This document shows positions 29,505 through 41,240 of a stretch of 64,000 bases of DNA, piece by piece. Location of the stretch: positions 70,858,487-70,922,486 of the forward strand of contig NC_090942.1 in NCBI RefSeq assembly GCF_040807025.1, written 5' to 3'. The stretch comes from Struthio camelus. Taxonomy: Eukaryota > Chordata > Aves > Struthioniformes > Struthionidae. Below the pieces are notes generated by a model. The model searched no databases, was not told the DNA's origin, and was given only the letters and a program-made list of their open reading frames with translations. The first letter of the stretch is position 1. The number at the start of each line of letters is the position of its first letter. The translations under genes were made by a program, and so were the position numbers.

Positions 29505-29536
29505 CCTCGCCTCGCCTCGCCTCGCTTCGCCTCGCG
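29505..29536. repeat. (CCTCG)n pentanucleotide array
   Basis: Six copies of CCTCG, one with a C-to-T change, within the CpG island. Confidence 0.8.
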
Positions 29537-29551
29537 CGCGGAGGCACCGGC

Positions 29552-29580
29552 AGGAGGAGGAGGAGGAGGAGGAGGAGGAG
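29552..29580. repeat. (AGG)n trinucleotide array
   Basis: About ten AGG units in the presumed 5' exon/promoter. This is a GC-rich trinucleotide repeat and likely length-variable. Confidence 0.85.
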
Positions 29581-29873
29581 CGCGTGCGAGCGAGCCCCCC
29601 CCCCCCAATCCCTTAAAGAGATACGCGCGCGCACAGGCGGCAAGAGGCAGGAGGCGGGAATGGGTGCCTACCAGCCGCCGGCCCCATGACGCTTCAGAAA
29701 TTGTGTGGGGAGGGGGCGGAAGGAGCGGAAAACGGCGGCAACAACGAAATAAAAGACGGGATGTCGACAACGAAAAGTTGCCGTTCCCGCCCCATCCCTT
29801 GGCGCTCTCGGCTCCTCCCCCGCGCCCCGGGAATGGTACGCTCCCACCGCTCGAACCCGAAAGGCCCGGCGGG

Positions 29874-29879
29874 GATTGG
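29874..29879 (-). promoter_or_regulatory. CCAAT box (NF-Y type)
   Basis: The plus strand GATTGG is CCAATC on the minus strand, flanked by GC-rich sequence. Its orientation and position fit a minus-strand start site at roughly 29.8 kb. Confidence 0.5.
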
Positions 29880-29910
29880 CCACGCCGGCGGGGTGAGGCG
29901 GGGCGAGAGC

Positions 29911-29920
29911 GCGCGCCAAA
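29911..29920 (-). promoter_or_regulatory. E2F consensus site
   Basis: The minus strand reads TTTGGCGCGC, a full match to the E2F consensus TTTSSCGC, inside the CpG-island promoter between two GC-box clusters. Confidence 0.55.
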
Positions 29921-30907
29921 CGGCGCTGGCGGACGGGATATCAAAAACGGGGCGGGGCGAGGCCGCAGCCGTTTAAACTGCCCCGGGCGCCGTTGGCGTT
30001 CGCCTGCGGGGCCGCCGGCGTCGGGGTGAGGCGGCGGGAGGGGGAGGAAGGAATGCGCGCGCGCACCCGCCCGCTCCCTTCCCCCACACCCCCCCCCCCC
30101 ATCACGGCCCGTGTGCTGCCGCGGGTGCTCCTTCTCTGCCCCCTTCCCCTCGCCTGCCACGCCGCCATGTGAAGGCAGACCCTCCCCCCCTGCTGTTACC
30201 TGCCCCCTCAGGGAGGTCGCGCTTCCTTCCTGTTTGGAGGGGACCTGCTGCCGATGTGAAAACCGCTAAGGCCTGGACGGGGCTGCGGCCCAGCTGAGGA
30301 CAAGGCAACTGCAGCCCTTCCAGATAAGACGAGGACAATGACGGCCCTTTAAAAATGCAGGCAGCATAGCTGAAACAATGGGTGCCACTACACAAAGCAC
30401 AGCTTCGCTTGTGCCCACATTGAAATGTATGCTTGGAAAAATTCCATTTATGTCTTGAATGTAAATATAGAACATATTGTTCAATGAAGCTGCGCACAAA
30501 ATAGAAGAGGAACCATAAAAACTGACAGGAGAGAGGTGGCAAAACAGGCATAAAAATGGAGAAACACTTCCAAAATCATCATGAGAAAAAGCTAAAGATA
30601 TTTTTGGTTCCGGGTTGGTCTGGGGAGAAGCTTGGAACTGTCGTCGTAGCAACTCCTCCTGTTTGGTTCCTACTATGTTCTGGAAAATAACTCATTGCGT
30701 CTGTACTCTATAAAATGAGCAGAATTACATCAGACAAATGCCTGGCTCCATTATCATTGTCTCCTGCTAATTGAATCAACTTGGAAGACCCAAATATTGA
30801 CTAATCCCTCAGGTTACACTGAGGTAACGCTATAGCTACTGCACGGGCAGGGAAACGACAAAACCCTGCTCTTTGAGAAAGTACTGAGAGGAGCATAGAA
30901 ATGGTTA

Positions 30908-30942
30908 GTGTGTGTGTATGTATATGCATACATACACAGTAC
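30908..30942. repeat. TG/TA/CA mixed dinucleotide tract
   Basis: Alternating purine-pyrimidine sequence (GTGTGTGTATGTATATGCAT and onwards) with partial dyad symmetry, so it is Z-DNA prone. Confidence 0.75.
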
Positions 30943-30958
30943 CCATATGTTTACATGT

Positions 30959-31038
30959 TAAAATGTTCTTAGAAGCCACTGGTTACTGCCTGAGTATTCT
31001 GCATCTGAACTAGCAGGAAGAGGACTCTGAGTTCAACA
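30959..31038. repeat. Diverged direct repeat, copy A
   Basis: Similar to 32089-32185. The shared blocks run from TAAAATG through AGAAGCCA, then TTACTG.CTGAGT, CTCTGCATCTGAAC or its near match, and AGGA.GAGG. Copy B has an extra segment of about 18 bases after AGAAGCCA. The family is unidentified. It could be a degenerate transposon or a segmental duplication. Confidence 0.55.
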
Positions 31039-32088
31039 TATAGTTATGCTCACATATATGTGTGCATATAGGTATCTGTATTTGGCTTATATATAAATGT
31101 TTCATTCCTATCTATATACTTTAGTATGTATAAGCAGGATACATATATACTGTCTGTGGCATAGCTGAGTATGCCCTTAAATTCTTCAACCAAAGGAGCC
31201 AGTTGATGTGTACCTGAACAGAGCAGGAATGCGAACCAATACAGAAGCACTGTGAATGATCCAGGAATCAGGAATGAAGTACACACCCAGGATAATACGA
31301 TAGTAGCAATGATAACAGCAAGGTACTCCAGTGTTTCTTTAAATAGGCCTTTCCAACAGAGAGAACAATTCAAACATCTTTTATATTCAGACCCATACAG
31401 TCCCCATGGCCTACCAAAACCACAGTCTTCCAACCCTAGCCTAAGGGTTGAAATGTATTAGGGATTTGGTTTTGATTTTGGTATGAAAGGCAGCCAGGTA
31501 CTGAATAACATATGTGATACAAAAACAAAACAGATAGTGTTCATAAGTGATACCCAAAATGAGCTCATGGCATGGCTGAGGAAATTGTTACTGGAGTAAG
31601 GTGTGACAAATATCAGGCATAAGTGCACAATTCCCAAATCGCTGCCTATATCCCTGTCTGACAACAGATGGAGGGAAGTCTTTAGCTGATCTAAACTTGG
31701 CTCAACCCATCCTATTTACTGATGGAGTTTCCATGAGCATAGAAATTAAGACTGGTTGCAATCACTTGAGAGCCACAGCCTGCTGATTCAGCTTACAAAA
31801 AATCTGGCAAATGTCAGTCCTTATCTGAGCAAATGCACATATTCATACACACACAAATACCAAATGACAGTAAGACCTTCAGTCAGTGGGTGTTTCCACC
31901 TTTGAAGACAATCAAGGTCACTGAGGTAGTTCTTTGCAGTAGATGAAAGCAGCTTTTATTAATTGCTGATAGCCAAAATATGAAGGTGTCCCTCTCTAGG
32001 AAGAAGCGGGTTGAGGATATGTTATATTATTAAAAGATGCAGGCGGATGGAGGAGAGGGTTTACATATGGGGGTATGGAAGACATTTT

Positions 32089-32185
32089 AAAATGCTCTCA
32101 GAAGCCAAAGTATACAGTATGTCCACTGATTACTGGCTGAGTGCTCTGCATCTGAACAGTCAGGAGGAGGGCTATCAGTTTAACA
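32089..32185. repeat. Diverged direct repeat, copy B
   Basis: Second copy of the element at 30959-31038, about 1.13 kb to the right in the same orientation, with an insertion of about 18 bases. Upstream flanks also look loosely alike (TTTACATAT / TTTACATG), so the true repeat may be longer. Confidence 0.55.
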
Positions 32186-33384
32186 GTAATCTTCGTAAAA
32201 TGCTAATAAGGACCTGAACAATTCCCATTATGGAATTGATGAGCCATCTGCACTCTAGCATGAAGCTGCCTATGGCATCCACAGCAAGACTTGTACATCA
32301 TGCCTTGATATTTTGGAATCCAGCAACACAGAGGATTAGTCATACGACCGGGTTATTTGCATCATTATGCTGTCAGATTCCCAGAGGAGTTTTCACAATG
32401 CACTATAAGAGGAAGGGTTTAAACAAATAAAGCAAAAAGAAAGCACTATACTTCCTCTGTATATCTCTTTTCACTCTGTACACATGCTCTTCAGGGTGGG
32501 AGGAGGGAGGAAGGCAATACAGTACAGAATTTTAGGCTAATAAAACACATGCGAAAACATAGGAAAATAGGTGCTTGCAAGATCAGTACAAAATGGACTA
32601 CTTTATTTAACAAGCTAAAATAGCTGAAATGCCACATCACAGCCTAGTAGCATGGTGATGTTCCAGGCTCGTGATGTGCAGGGTAGCCCATCAACTGCCT
32701 TGCTGTATCTCCCCTGAGGACTTTGCAGGACCTGCTTTGCACTGGGGCTAGCTAACAATCACCTGGCAAAGTGGTGATTCCCTGGGAATGAATGCCTGCA
32801 AGCCCTGTAAAAAAGGTTGCCTGGGCCAGAAGTGACTTCTAATAAGCTGCTCAGCAAGAGATACCGCAGTTCCAAACCAACGCAGGGAAAAATCGTGTGG
32901 TTCAGGATGCAGCTCTTAAAGGAGGTGAGCTGGTACTGCTTAAAATAAGAAAGTCAGAGTAGAGTACAGTGCTCCATTTTGAAAAAAAAGGATATACACA
33001 AAAAAAGCCTACCATTTTTAGTATATTCAATTTCTTACAGAAATTATTGAAGGCTCATAAGGCCCAGCTGCTGCTACCAATTAGATGAGGATTACAGTAA
33101 GGAGGGCAAGTTACAGAAGAAAACCCCCAAAAGTTTTTGGTATCTGCATGATAGCCAAGGTTTTTTTTTCACAGTAAGAATGGCCAAAGGATCTTGGATT
33201 CTCTTCTTAGGACCCTCCCAAGCTCAGAACCTGTCAGGTGCGTGACCACTTTTGTGGGAATTTGTAATCTCTTCAAATACCAAGAACAGCAAATTACAGA
33301 GAAGCACACTGTCCCAGAACAGAATTCCCACATCGGGAATTAACAACTAAAAACACAGCCAGTAAATTTTCACATAAGGAGGGA

Positions 33385-33860
33385 ATTGCAGAATTACAGG
33401 GCTGGAAGGACTGACTATTAAGAGGTCACCTAACTCTGTCCCTGTGACATCAGCTCTGTGCCCTCTAACAGATATTTATTTTACCCGTTAAAGACCTCCA
33501 GTGCTGCAGACACCAGCCTGTCCAAGCAAGCTGTTCTGTTCTCATGATTCACTCTTTTTCCCTTTAGAAAGTTTTCCCTAATGATTAACCTGCATCTCTT
33601 TCACTATAATTTAAATCTACTTTTTGTCCTACCCACCACAGACAAAACATTTGTTCCTTTCACCTTTGCAACAGCCTTTTAGATGTACAAAGATTTATCA
33701 TGTCACTTCTCATTACATTCCCCAGACTTAAATCCTACTTCTTCCAATCTGTCCTCCTAGGTTACATTGTGAGACCTCTGATGATTCTCGATGCTCCCGT
33801 TTGGAGGCTCGCACTTTAGTCCGTGTCTATCTTGAATTGCCTGGCACAGAAATAGTACAC
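33385..33860 (-). mobile_element. Ancient CR1 LINE 3' fragment
   Basis: The plus strand carries the antisense hallmarks of a CR1 3' region in order. These are GGGCTGGAAGGAC near 33400, GAGGTCACCTAACTC, an AGACCTCCAGTGCTG block, AAGTTTTCCCTAATG, TAACCTGCATCT, and TCCTCCTAGGTTACATTGTGAGACCTCTGATGATT near the right end. The element therefore points to the minus strand with its 3' end at the left. Divergence is high, so this is an old insertion of a widespread sauropsid CR1 type. It has no coding capacity. Confidence 0.75.
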
Positions 33861-34545
33861 AGCATGTTCATGTGCATGGTGTTCAGGAGGATTTCATGTG
33901 CTTTTTTTGTATGTCTTAGCATTTGTAAGAGTGGAGGCTACAACATGAAACCAAAGCACCACTGAAGCACCTCAAATCCTCACCTTTAACCATAACTCTC
34001 ATCCCTTGTATGCAACGGTTACTGCTAAAAATCACTACATCTAAATTGCAACATGCTGGAGGCAATTTAATTGGGGATGTCCTTCATAGTATACGTTGCC
34101 TTATTTTCTGATGCTCACATGTACTTGGACAGTTGCAGCTAATTTGTTTTACATAAAAGTATTTTGCATACAAACCAGCAGCTGAATGCTTGCCCCCAAA
34201 AGAAACTGAGGAGCAGCATGGAGAGGTCTGAAAATTTGCATTCTCCTGCATCAGCTGGAACAGTTAGCAGGAATTGTTGTCCACACTGGGGGAAAACAAA
34301 AAGAGATGAATCCCTAAGCAATAGCAGAGGCATTCAACATGTGTTCAAAATACAAGGCAGAAGGCATCAACCACCCTGCATCCTCATGGATGCAAGTGGT
34401 TACTCATTGCATAAGCATTTGAATAACTGTAATATTTATAAAACGATGCTATTTGATGCTTTCCACCACTCCTGAACACAGATACACACACTAATCTGGA
34501 GTGATGGTGTGTGCACAGGTGTGAGCTGAGTTCCAAATAAATTGC

Positions 34546-34587
34546 TAGTGGCGTTTTATTAAAACATAGTGGTGTTTTATTAAAACA
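34546..34587. repeat. 21-bp tandem duplication
   Basis: Two adjacent copies of TAGTGGYGTTTTATTAAAAC plus a final A, differing at one position (C versus T). Confidence 0.85.
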
Positions 34588-37500
34588 AAACAAATACAAT
34601 GCTAATTCACTTGAAAAACCTCCCTTTTGGCTCATAAAGAAAAGGTAAAAGCTTCCCTAGTCTGGCAGGGAAATAAAAAAACAGCCCATCAGATTGATGA
34701 TTTAGAAAGATTGATCATTTAGAAAAATAGTTTCTACTCCTTCAGGCTAAGAAAATGCACTTTCTGATAGGAACTAATACTGAAAGTTTCCCTGGGGCTG
34801 CGTGAAAATCTGCTGAGTGTTCAGTGCAGACAGAGTGTTTGGGAGCATGTTAGGAATAAGAGAGGCCCTGGGTTTGTGCAAACACACTGTAGATGATTTC
34901 ACTGCTCGCAGGTTTTCCCAGCAGCAAGATGTTGTAAGATTGCAGTTGGGTTTGCTGTTGCACCTCAGAACTGTGAGCATCCAAGAAGCTAATGAGAAAC
35001 ACATCACTTTCACTTCACTACAGTATAAAGTTACAAGTAGAGCTAACCCAAAACAAAGGCTACTTAAGGGAAGAAAACTCTGTCCCAAAACTGTACAGGA
35101 TGCTAAGGGCCAGAAAGAGCAGCCCAGGTGAGTTTGACTTAATTATTACTTTAAAAACAACAACATATGGATGTGTAAGGAGATGCAAGAGCATCTGAAG
35201 CAGTAAGACAACTGCTTTTTAATGAGGCCCAGTATATATATGCAAGCAGACTACCATATCCAGATGAAGAAGTAATGCTAGACTGATGCCATGCTATGCA
35301 ATATATTAAACAAAAAATCAGAAGTACAGCATTTTCTTTAACTCAGCCAGTCCTCAAGAAGGACTAAAGAAACTGATTTAAATATATCTTGGTGAAAAGT
35401 AATAGAAAGAAAGACTTGTGAGGTCATCATTGAGACATGCATGAAATTATTGGTTCTTGACCTAAGCCAGGCTATACAAATTCTGCACAAGAGCTGCTTG
35501 TGCAGGGTTCCCCCTGGGACTGGTATATTCCGCATAGCATGCATTAAGGTCTAGGAGGGTAGTTTACTATTTTGAGTTTGGACCACGGAAGAGGCTGAGC
35601 TTTCTTTTGTTTGCTCATTTTTAAAGCAATAACTTTTTACTCCTTTAACTAAGCTGTATAAAGCAGCTCCCCTGTCTTGATGATTGTCTAGAAATAACCA
35701 ACAGCCCTGATTCTCAAGCAAGTCTGGAAGTTTTCTTCAAACTCTTACTTACCCATGGTTAGGGTCCCTTTAGCAAAAGGCTCTGGGGTCCTGGCTGAAA
35801 ACCTTATTGCTTTAATAGTACTATTAGATTTATCCTTTATCAAGGCATAAAAAAATGACTCTACCTACGTACTATCCAAAATCACGACTATTTAGAGAAG
35901 CATTAATAAAAGGGGAAAGTAAATCAATGAAGTCACTTTATTGATCCTGAGAATGTGAAGCTACTATTAATAAAACATGTTTGTGTTTTTTTATGGGTAG
36001 GTCAAAGTCCTGGCAGGGTGTGTTTGTCATTCTAATTTATGTGCGGTTTCATCAACAAAGTATTTGTTATTGCAGTATTGTATTTATTCATCTCCTGTTT
36101 TCCTCCTCCACAGCCAGAACATCTGCTAAATGTTTCTGAATCTAAGCTTGTTGGGATAGGGCCCATTACTTTTCCATATTTATGAACTGTGTGGTACACT
36201 GGCATTCATTCAGGAAAGTGTGCTTCCCCAGGCTCGTGCAAGAATGACATAAGCCGGGATGGGTTTATATGCAGGAGGTCTACATGTGCAGAGTTCACCG
36301 TGGGGTTTGAAATCCAGTTACATGCAGAAGTACTTAAACTCCACTGCTGAAGAGGGACATAACTATCTAGTAATATTTGAACGATACAGGAACACAAAAA
36401 GGAAAAGGAGGTATTTATGATGTCTTTAGGAGTTGTAATGAAGAGTAATGGGATAAAAATGAATGAAAAGAACTTGTATCTGTTTCTAGAAACATCCCCT
36501 GACATCAAAATGTTTTCAAGTCTGGTAAAATATTCCAAAAAAGCAAAAGCTGCAATGCTTATGTTAGTTATAACAAACTGGACAAAGCAGAACACTACAC
36601 TGGTTCTTGGGGTAGAAAAATGAACAAATAATTCATTTCTAATTTCTGTTTTTCATCTGTAGTAGCCCAGCGTCTCATGCCAACACTCACACAGGCACAT
36701 CTTTATACTATTTACACACTGAAGGGAGTGTATTCTGCCCTCATTCTGTGGAGAACTTACACATGTGACTCCCATTCCCATGAACAGAAGCTATGATCAT
36801 AAATCTCCCTTTTGTGCCTGGATTGAGTGGACCTGTCACTATTTGCCTTTCCGGCTGGATTACAAACAGTGCCTTTCCAAAGTCTAGGTTGTAATATTTT
36901 GAAACCTCATGAAAAAGAACGTAGCCCATCTTTCAACTGGGAAAGCCATCCATGCTCCGCAGATCTTCTGCCTGCCTAAATCCATGCCAGCCACGCAGCA
37001 CAATCACAGCCTAATAGTCCTAATGAGATTACAGCTACAGATGCCCCCGTGCTGCCGTCTGGCCAAGGAACACACCAAGCACCAAATTCATCTGGAGGAA
37101 AAAAAATCCCTTCAGCTCTCATACAAGCAGGCTGCAACTTCATCAAGATTTCAGAACTGTGGTGCACAAGATCCCTTTGATTTCCAAGCAACATTTGTTT
37201 TACTTGCTGCTTAAATTCTTAATCTCAACAAAAGCAAATAAGTTAGTGTGTATAACATGCACTGTAATAATGAATTAAAAAATAAGCTGATCTTTAGATA
37301 GTACCTTATCAACTGGCTGGAGTACAAAACGTGGTATTAATGCATTAAGGCATGAACTGTGCAGCTCGGACTGTAAACTACAGCTACTGCTGTGTAGATT
37401 TCACTGAGCTTGCTGTGTGCCAGGAGATGAGAAACCTGCTACTAATACAAGTCTGCTGCTCCTACAGGACTTGATGCTGAGAAAAGAAAATGCAGTAGTA

Positions 37501-38112
37501 GTGCCTTCATGGATTTTGCATGAAGCCTATTTAAAAGAGCTAATACAAAAGAAAATTCCTCCCCTTAAAAATAGGAAAGCCCAGAATTTTATAGTTGATA
37601 ACAGACAATAAAAAACATATTCAGCAAAAGGCGCAAGAGGCTGCTGGGTCAGTACTCACAGAGCAAGGCTGTAAAAGTGACCTTCTTCTCTCACAAGTCT
37701 ACTCCTCCCCGACAGGTGCTCATAATTCATCCGCCTCTGCCCCGGCAAGTGTCTAAATCAGAGCCCCCTCACCACTCATCGTACTCTGATTCTGCACAGG
37801 TTTCTCTTTGGAGAGCTAGCACATACAACTTTCTTCTTCTCTAGGCTTGCAAGATAAAGCCAAAGTGAAAAGGAAATGGGATCTGGGATGCAAGTCTCCT
37901 TCTGTACGCCTTTCCCAGAGCATCCTGCAGGGTCTCATGGAGACGGTATGATGATGGTTCTGGCTGCCAATTCGTCATTGTTGTCATGGTAACAGAGCAG
38001 TGGTCCCTTGTGGCTTGGTAACAGAGAGGCAATGGTAGCACAGAAAACATGTATTGCCTCCATTTTTGATGATTCCTCCGACTGCGGCAACCCACCCGTT
38101 TGTTAAAAAAGG

Positions 38113-38113
<1 letters not shown>

Positions 38114-38146
<33 letters not shown>
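38114..38146. repeat. Poly(T) tract of 33 followed by ACAG
   Basis: A run of about 33 T followed directly by ACAG, which mimics a strong 3' splice site on the plus strand. No gene uses it as far as I can see. No retrocopy with a matching poly(A) tail was recognised on the minus strand. Confidence 0.85.
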
Positions 38147-38149
<3 letters not shown>

Positions 38150-40840
38150 GAAAGTACATCCCCCCCAACCCAGCACACACATACATACTTTGTTTAGTCC
38201 ACTTATGAAGCTCTACAACACCTGTAAATCCTGTTTTTATGGTATAGCAAACCTGGCATAATCCTGAGAGAGCCAGTCATTTCCTTTGGGAAATAGTGTG
38301 TCATGTGAAAACAGGAAAAAAGAAATCTTATTCTGGTAAACATCTGAACATCAATACACACTCACCAGTATTTGAAGAACTGTTAGGACAGAGTGATATA
38401 ATTTTATCTCTTTGAGCAGGTGAATGAGCAGTTGAGACAGTAATAGGGTATTTCTCCACCAAATGTTTCTCTGCCAACATGAGAGAGAGCAAGTGTGTCC
38501 GTGAAGCCGTATCTACAGCTTCAGGGAAGCTGTTGGGCAGGCAGAGTTCCTTTGTTCCTGTCCTCTGAACTGAAAAGTCTTGACATTATTCTTTCTGAGT
38601 CTTAATATAGCTACTTTTTCTTGCTCTAAGAAAAGCTCTTGCTCTAAACATTTTTTTATTGAAACATTGACACAAATATTATTAGTAAAGTTAGATATAA
38701 CAGTGCACAGCAGCAATGACCTACAGAGTTCATGGTCCAATTAGAGGAGAAGTCAGGACTGCAGAAGCAGGCATTACTTTGCTGGTCAATGAACAATCGG
38801 GCTTGCTTAGGAAAGTGAATCCTTGGATAGTAAAATAATACCACTTGTTTATAAGACAGACTGTTTATCTCATCTTCTTAATAAAATGTTGCCAACAGTT
38901 CTTTGTTGCTTTCCTTATTATTCTATCCCAATGCCCAGCGCTTCTTTTAAGGTAATAGATTTCCTCTCTCAGGATGTCGGGAACAAATACAGCTCTGTAT
39001 GCACGTAGGTGGTAGGGACAAAAACAAACACAGAGAAATAAAACCTATGTTTGCTTTCTTGACTAACCTTCCAATACCCACTTTTGACTCAAATTGTTTT
39101 AGCTTTCCCTGATAGTAGCTCATCACAACTTGCTGGATAGGGACAAGCTTCCAGATGCCAAAGCCTGAGTATTAGAGGTCCCATGACTACAGGCAATTAA
39201 GTACCTTTTTTGCCCCACTACAATCTGAAGCAGCAGAGAAAGGACTAGCTCAGAACAGCGTTATCAGCCATAAGGGTTAAAAAGACTTGAATCAGATTCA
39301 AAAAACTGTGAGTGGGCTAAAAAAATCTGAGACTTTAAAAACAATAACACATACCTTTTACTTCTCTTTGCCTCTGCCTTCAGGACTCAGTTTTCCAGCT
39401 TTTCCCCAATACTACAAGAATTTGGTTTAGAAAAACAGTTACAATTCTCTTGTGTTCGTGTGATTCTAAAACATGGGACTTCAAGAACACCACCAAATGC
39501 AGCGGTGACTATGACAACACTTCTAGACTTGGCAGCACCGAAACATCTCGGCGAAGTAGGCAAGTTCGTTCAAGGCTGGTCCCAGCAAGTCTGGAGCCTT
39601 CACGTTAAAGAAGCTGGACTTTAACAGCTCCTCCTTTACAAGGCCACTTAGTGGCTTTTTCAAAAACAGTTATGAGTATACCCAGAGTTATGAGCGTCTG
39701 GTTCCCCATAGATGTGAGATTACTAATTATATGAAGGCGTATTATAAAAATCCACGTTATCACTGGTATTTTATGACCTCTTCTTCAGTAATCTTAAATG
39801 AGAATGGAATAAGATCAGTCATTCAACCACATGCTCAGTTTTATGTAGAGGAAATGCTGGTTGGTGCATATAACTAAATACGTTCTTCTGATCTCTCTCC
39901 CTCCACACACTTTTATGCTTGGCTTGGTGGAAAAGACTTGCTGCCTCTGGGTGTGATGGCGCAAAGGCATTCAAAATGAAGCTGTCCCCTGAAGGCAATC
40001 CTGAGAAGCAATAATGCTGGGTTAGCAGGGGTTATGAAGGCAGCAAGGGAATCTAGGGGAGAGGAGGTGGTTGAGCTCGGCCTGTGGCCCTGAGAAGCCT
40101 TTTCCAGTTGCAGATTTATCTTCTCTCAGTCAGAGCATTAGTTAGAGACATTTAATGCAATCACGAGAGTTTCCTTGCACCATTACTTACAGAAGAGGGT
40201 ATAAAAATGACGGCAGCTAATGAGCACCCATTTTTCATCAGCTGCCTTATCAGGGTAATTTCACAAACAGAAGGTTTCGGAGGCTAACGGACTGGAAATG
40301 ACATTCAGACTACTGAATCTAGGCCAGTGCAGAGAGAATACATCCCTAAGCCTACACACTTCAATCTTAACCGCAAACAAACAGAGAGCTACAGCAAACG
40401 TATGTCCACAGAAGGACATAGATTTCATGAGCTGAGCTACAAGGCTAAAGTCACTGCACATTCATTCTTCTTTAGGATTAAGAGGCAACCGGAGCAAGAA
40501 CATGAATGTTCCTTTGTCCATTAAATATCCAAACCGCATTCCTGGGTGTGAAGTTCCCTCACAGAACGGAATGCTTTGTCTGGAGTTCATGACTGGGGAG
40601 AGCAATAAAACCTTGAAAAAAAGCCAACTTGTTGGTGGACTAGGGTGGAAACACACCTTTAATTGAGGAGTTAGTTCAGAGAAGGAGTTCATGTGTCCAA
40701 GGCAGGATGCTGGCTGATATGAAGGGCAGAAAGTGGCCATAGATGCGTGTGTGGTCTAAGAGTAGAATACAGGGAGGGAGCATGTGTTTATATGCAAGTA
40801 GGGAGGGAGTGGATTGTTTGCAGTGGGAGGGCATGCATGT

Positions 40841-41240
40841 GAATCATAGATGTCAAAGCTGGAAAAGATCTTACTGGCCTTTTTGCTTCTCTTTCTTTTA
40901 GCCACTGAAGCTTTTGAAAAGTTTAATTTTCCACACATTGCAACAAAGTATCTAATATATCTACTCTCTAATCCTCAGTCCCTAATTAGATAATTCTGTC
41001 AAGAAATGTGCAGCAAGGTTGGTTCTTTTAAATATTGAAGTTCTTTTCTGCTCTTAGTACCGCTATCAACTTTTTACGTTTTTGTGTGTATTCCATTTTT
41101 TCCCTACAGTCTACCAATAGCCTTATCAGATAAGAAGTGTCTATACTGCTTTCCTATTTTTAAAAGATGGGACCACATTTGCTCAGTTTTTGCTTGAAAA
41201 TCTCTGGTGCACTGCTTACAAAATTAACTCACAATGAGTT
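40841..41240 (-). mobile_element. Possible ancient CR1/L3-like LINE fragment
   Basis: It begins with AATCATAGATGTCAAAGCTG followed by GAAAAGATCTTACTGGCC, which resembles the antisense 3' end of CR1 elements (AATCATAGA..., GGCTGGAAGGGACCT). Further right, TGGGACCACATTTGCTC and nearby phrases resemble internal parts of old CR1/L3 copies. The rest is too diverged to align by eye. The right boundary is uncertain. Confidence 0.4.

Larger units (their letters stand above)
29308..29870 (-). other. Probable first (5' UTR) exon of leftward gene, likely MICAL3
   Basis: The minus strand shows GAG|GTGAGT at 29307, an excellent 5' splice site. A second donor, GCG|GTAAGT, lies at 29019 and a weaker AAG|GTGCGC at 29476. 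The start is not defined by sequence. I set it a little downstream of the minus-strand CCAAT and GC boxes near 29875-29958. No MICAL3 N-terminal coding sequence (flavoprotein monooxygenase domain) is present, so this exon would be non-coding, with the start codon in an exon beyond the window. Alternative donors suggest alternative first exons. The exon is inferred from signals only. Confidence 0.45.
28400..30180. promoter_or_regulatory. CpG island, promoter of a leftward gene (MICAL3 by synteny)
   Basis: Composition shifts abruptly from AT-rich flanks to very high G+C with dense CpG over about 1.8 kb. On the minus strand it carries a CCAAT box (29874-29879), GC boxes (around 29894-29905 and 29948-29958) and an E2F consensus (29911-29920). 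Two strong splice donors (29307 and 29019) also read leftwards, which sets the main direction of transcription. Long open frames on both strands are expected in GC-rich DNA, where stop codons are rare. They show Arg/Pro/Gly/Ala-rich composition and are not treated as genes. The MICAL3 identity comes from the conserved divergent MICAL3-PEX26 order of amniotes, not from coding sequence here. Confidence 0.75.

Noticed and set aside
28404..30168. Many long overlapping open frames on both strands (up to 283 codons)
   Set aside because: They lie in a CpG island where stop codons are rare, overlap in several frames and consist of Arg/Pro/Gly/Ala low-complexity sequence without domains.
36206..36595. 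129-codon hydrophobic minus-strand frame
   Set aside because: The hydrophobicity follows from A-rich plus-strand sequence read in reverse. No signal peptide, no consistent helices and no splice signals.
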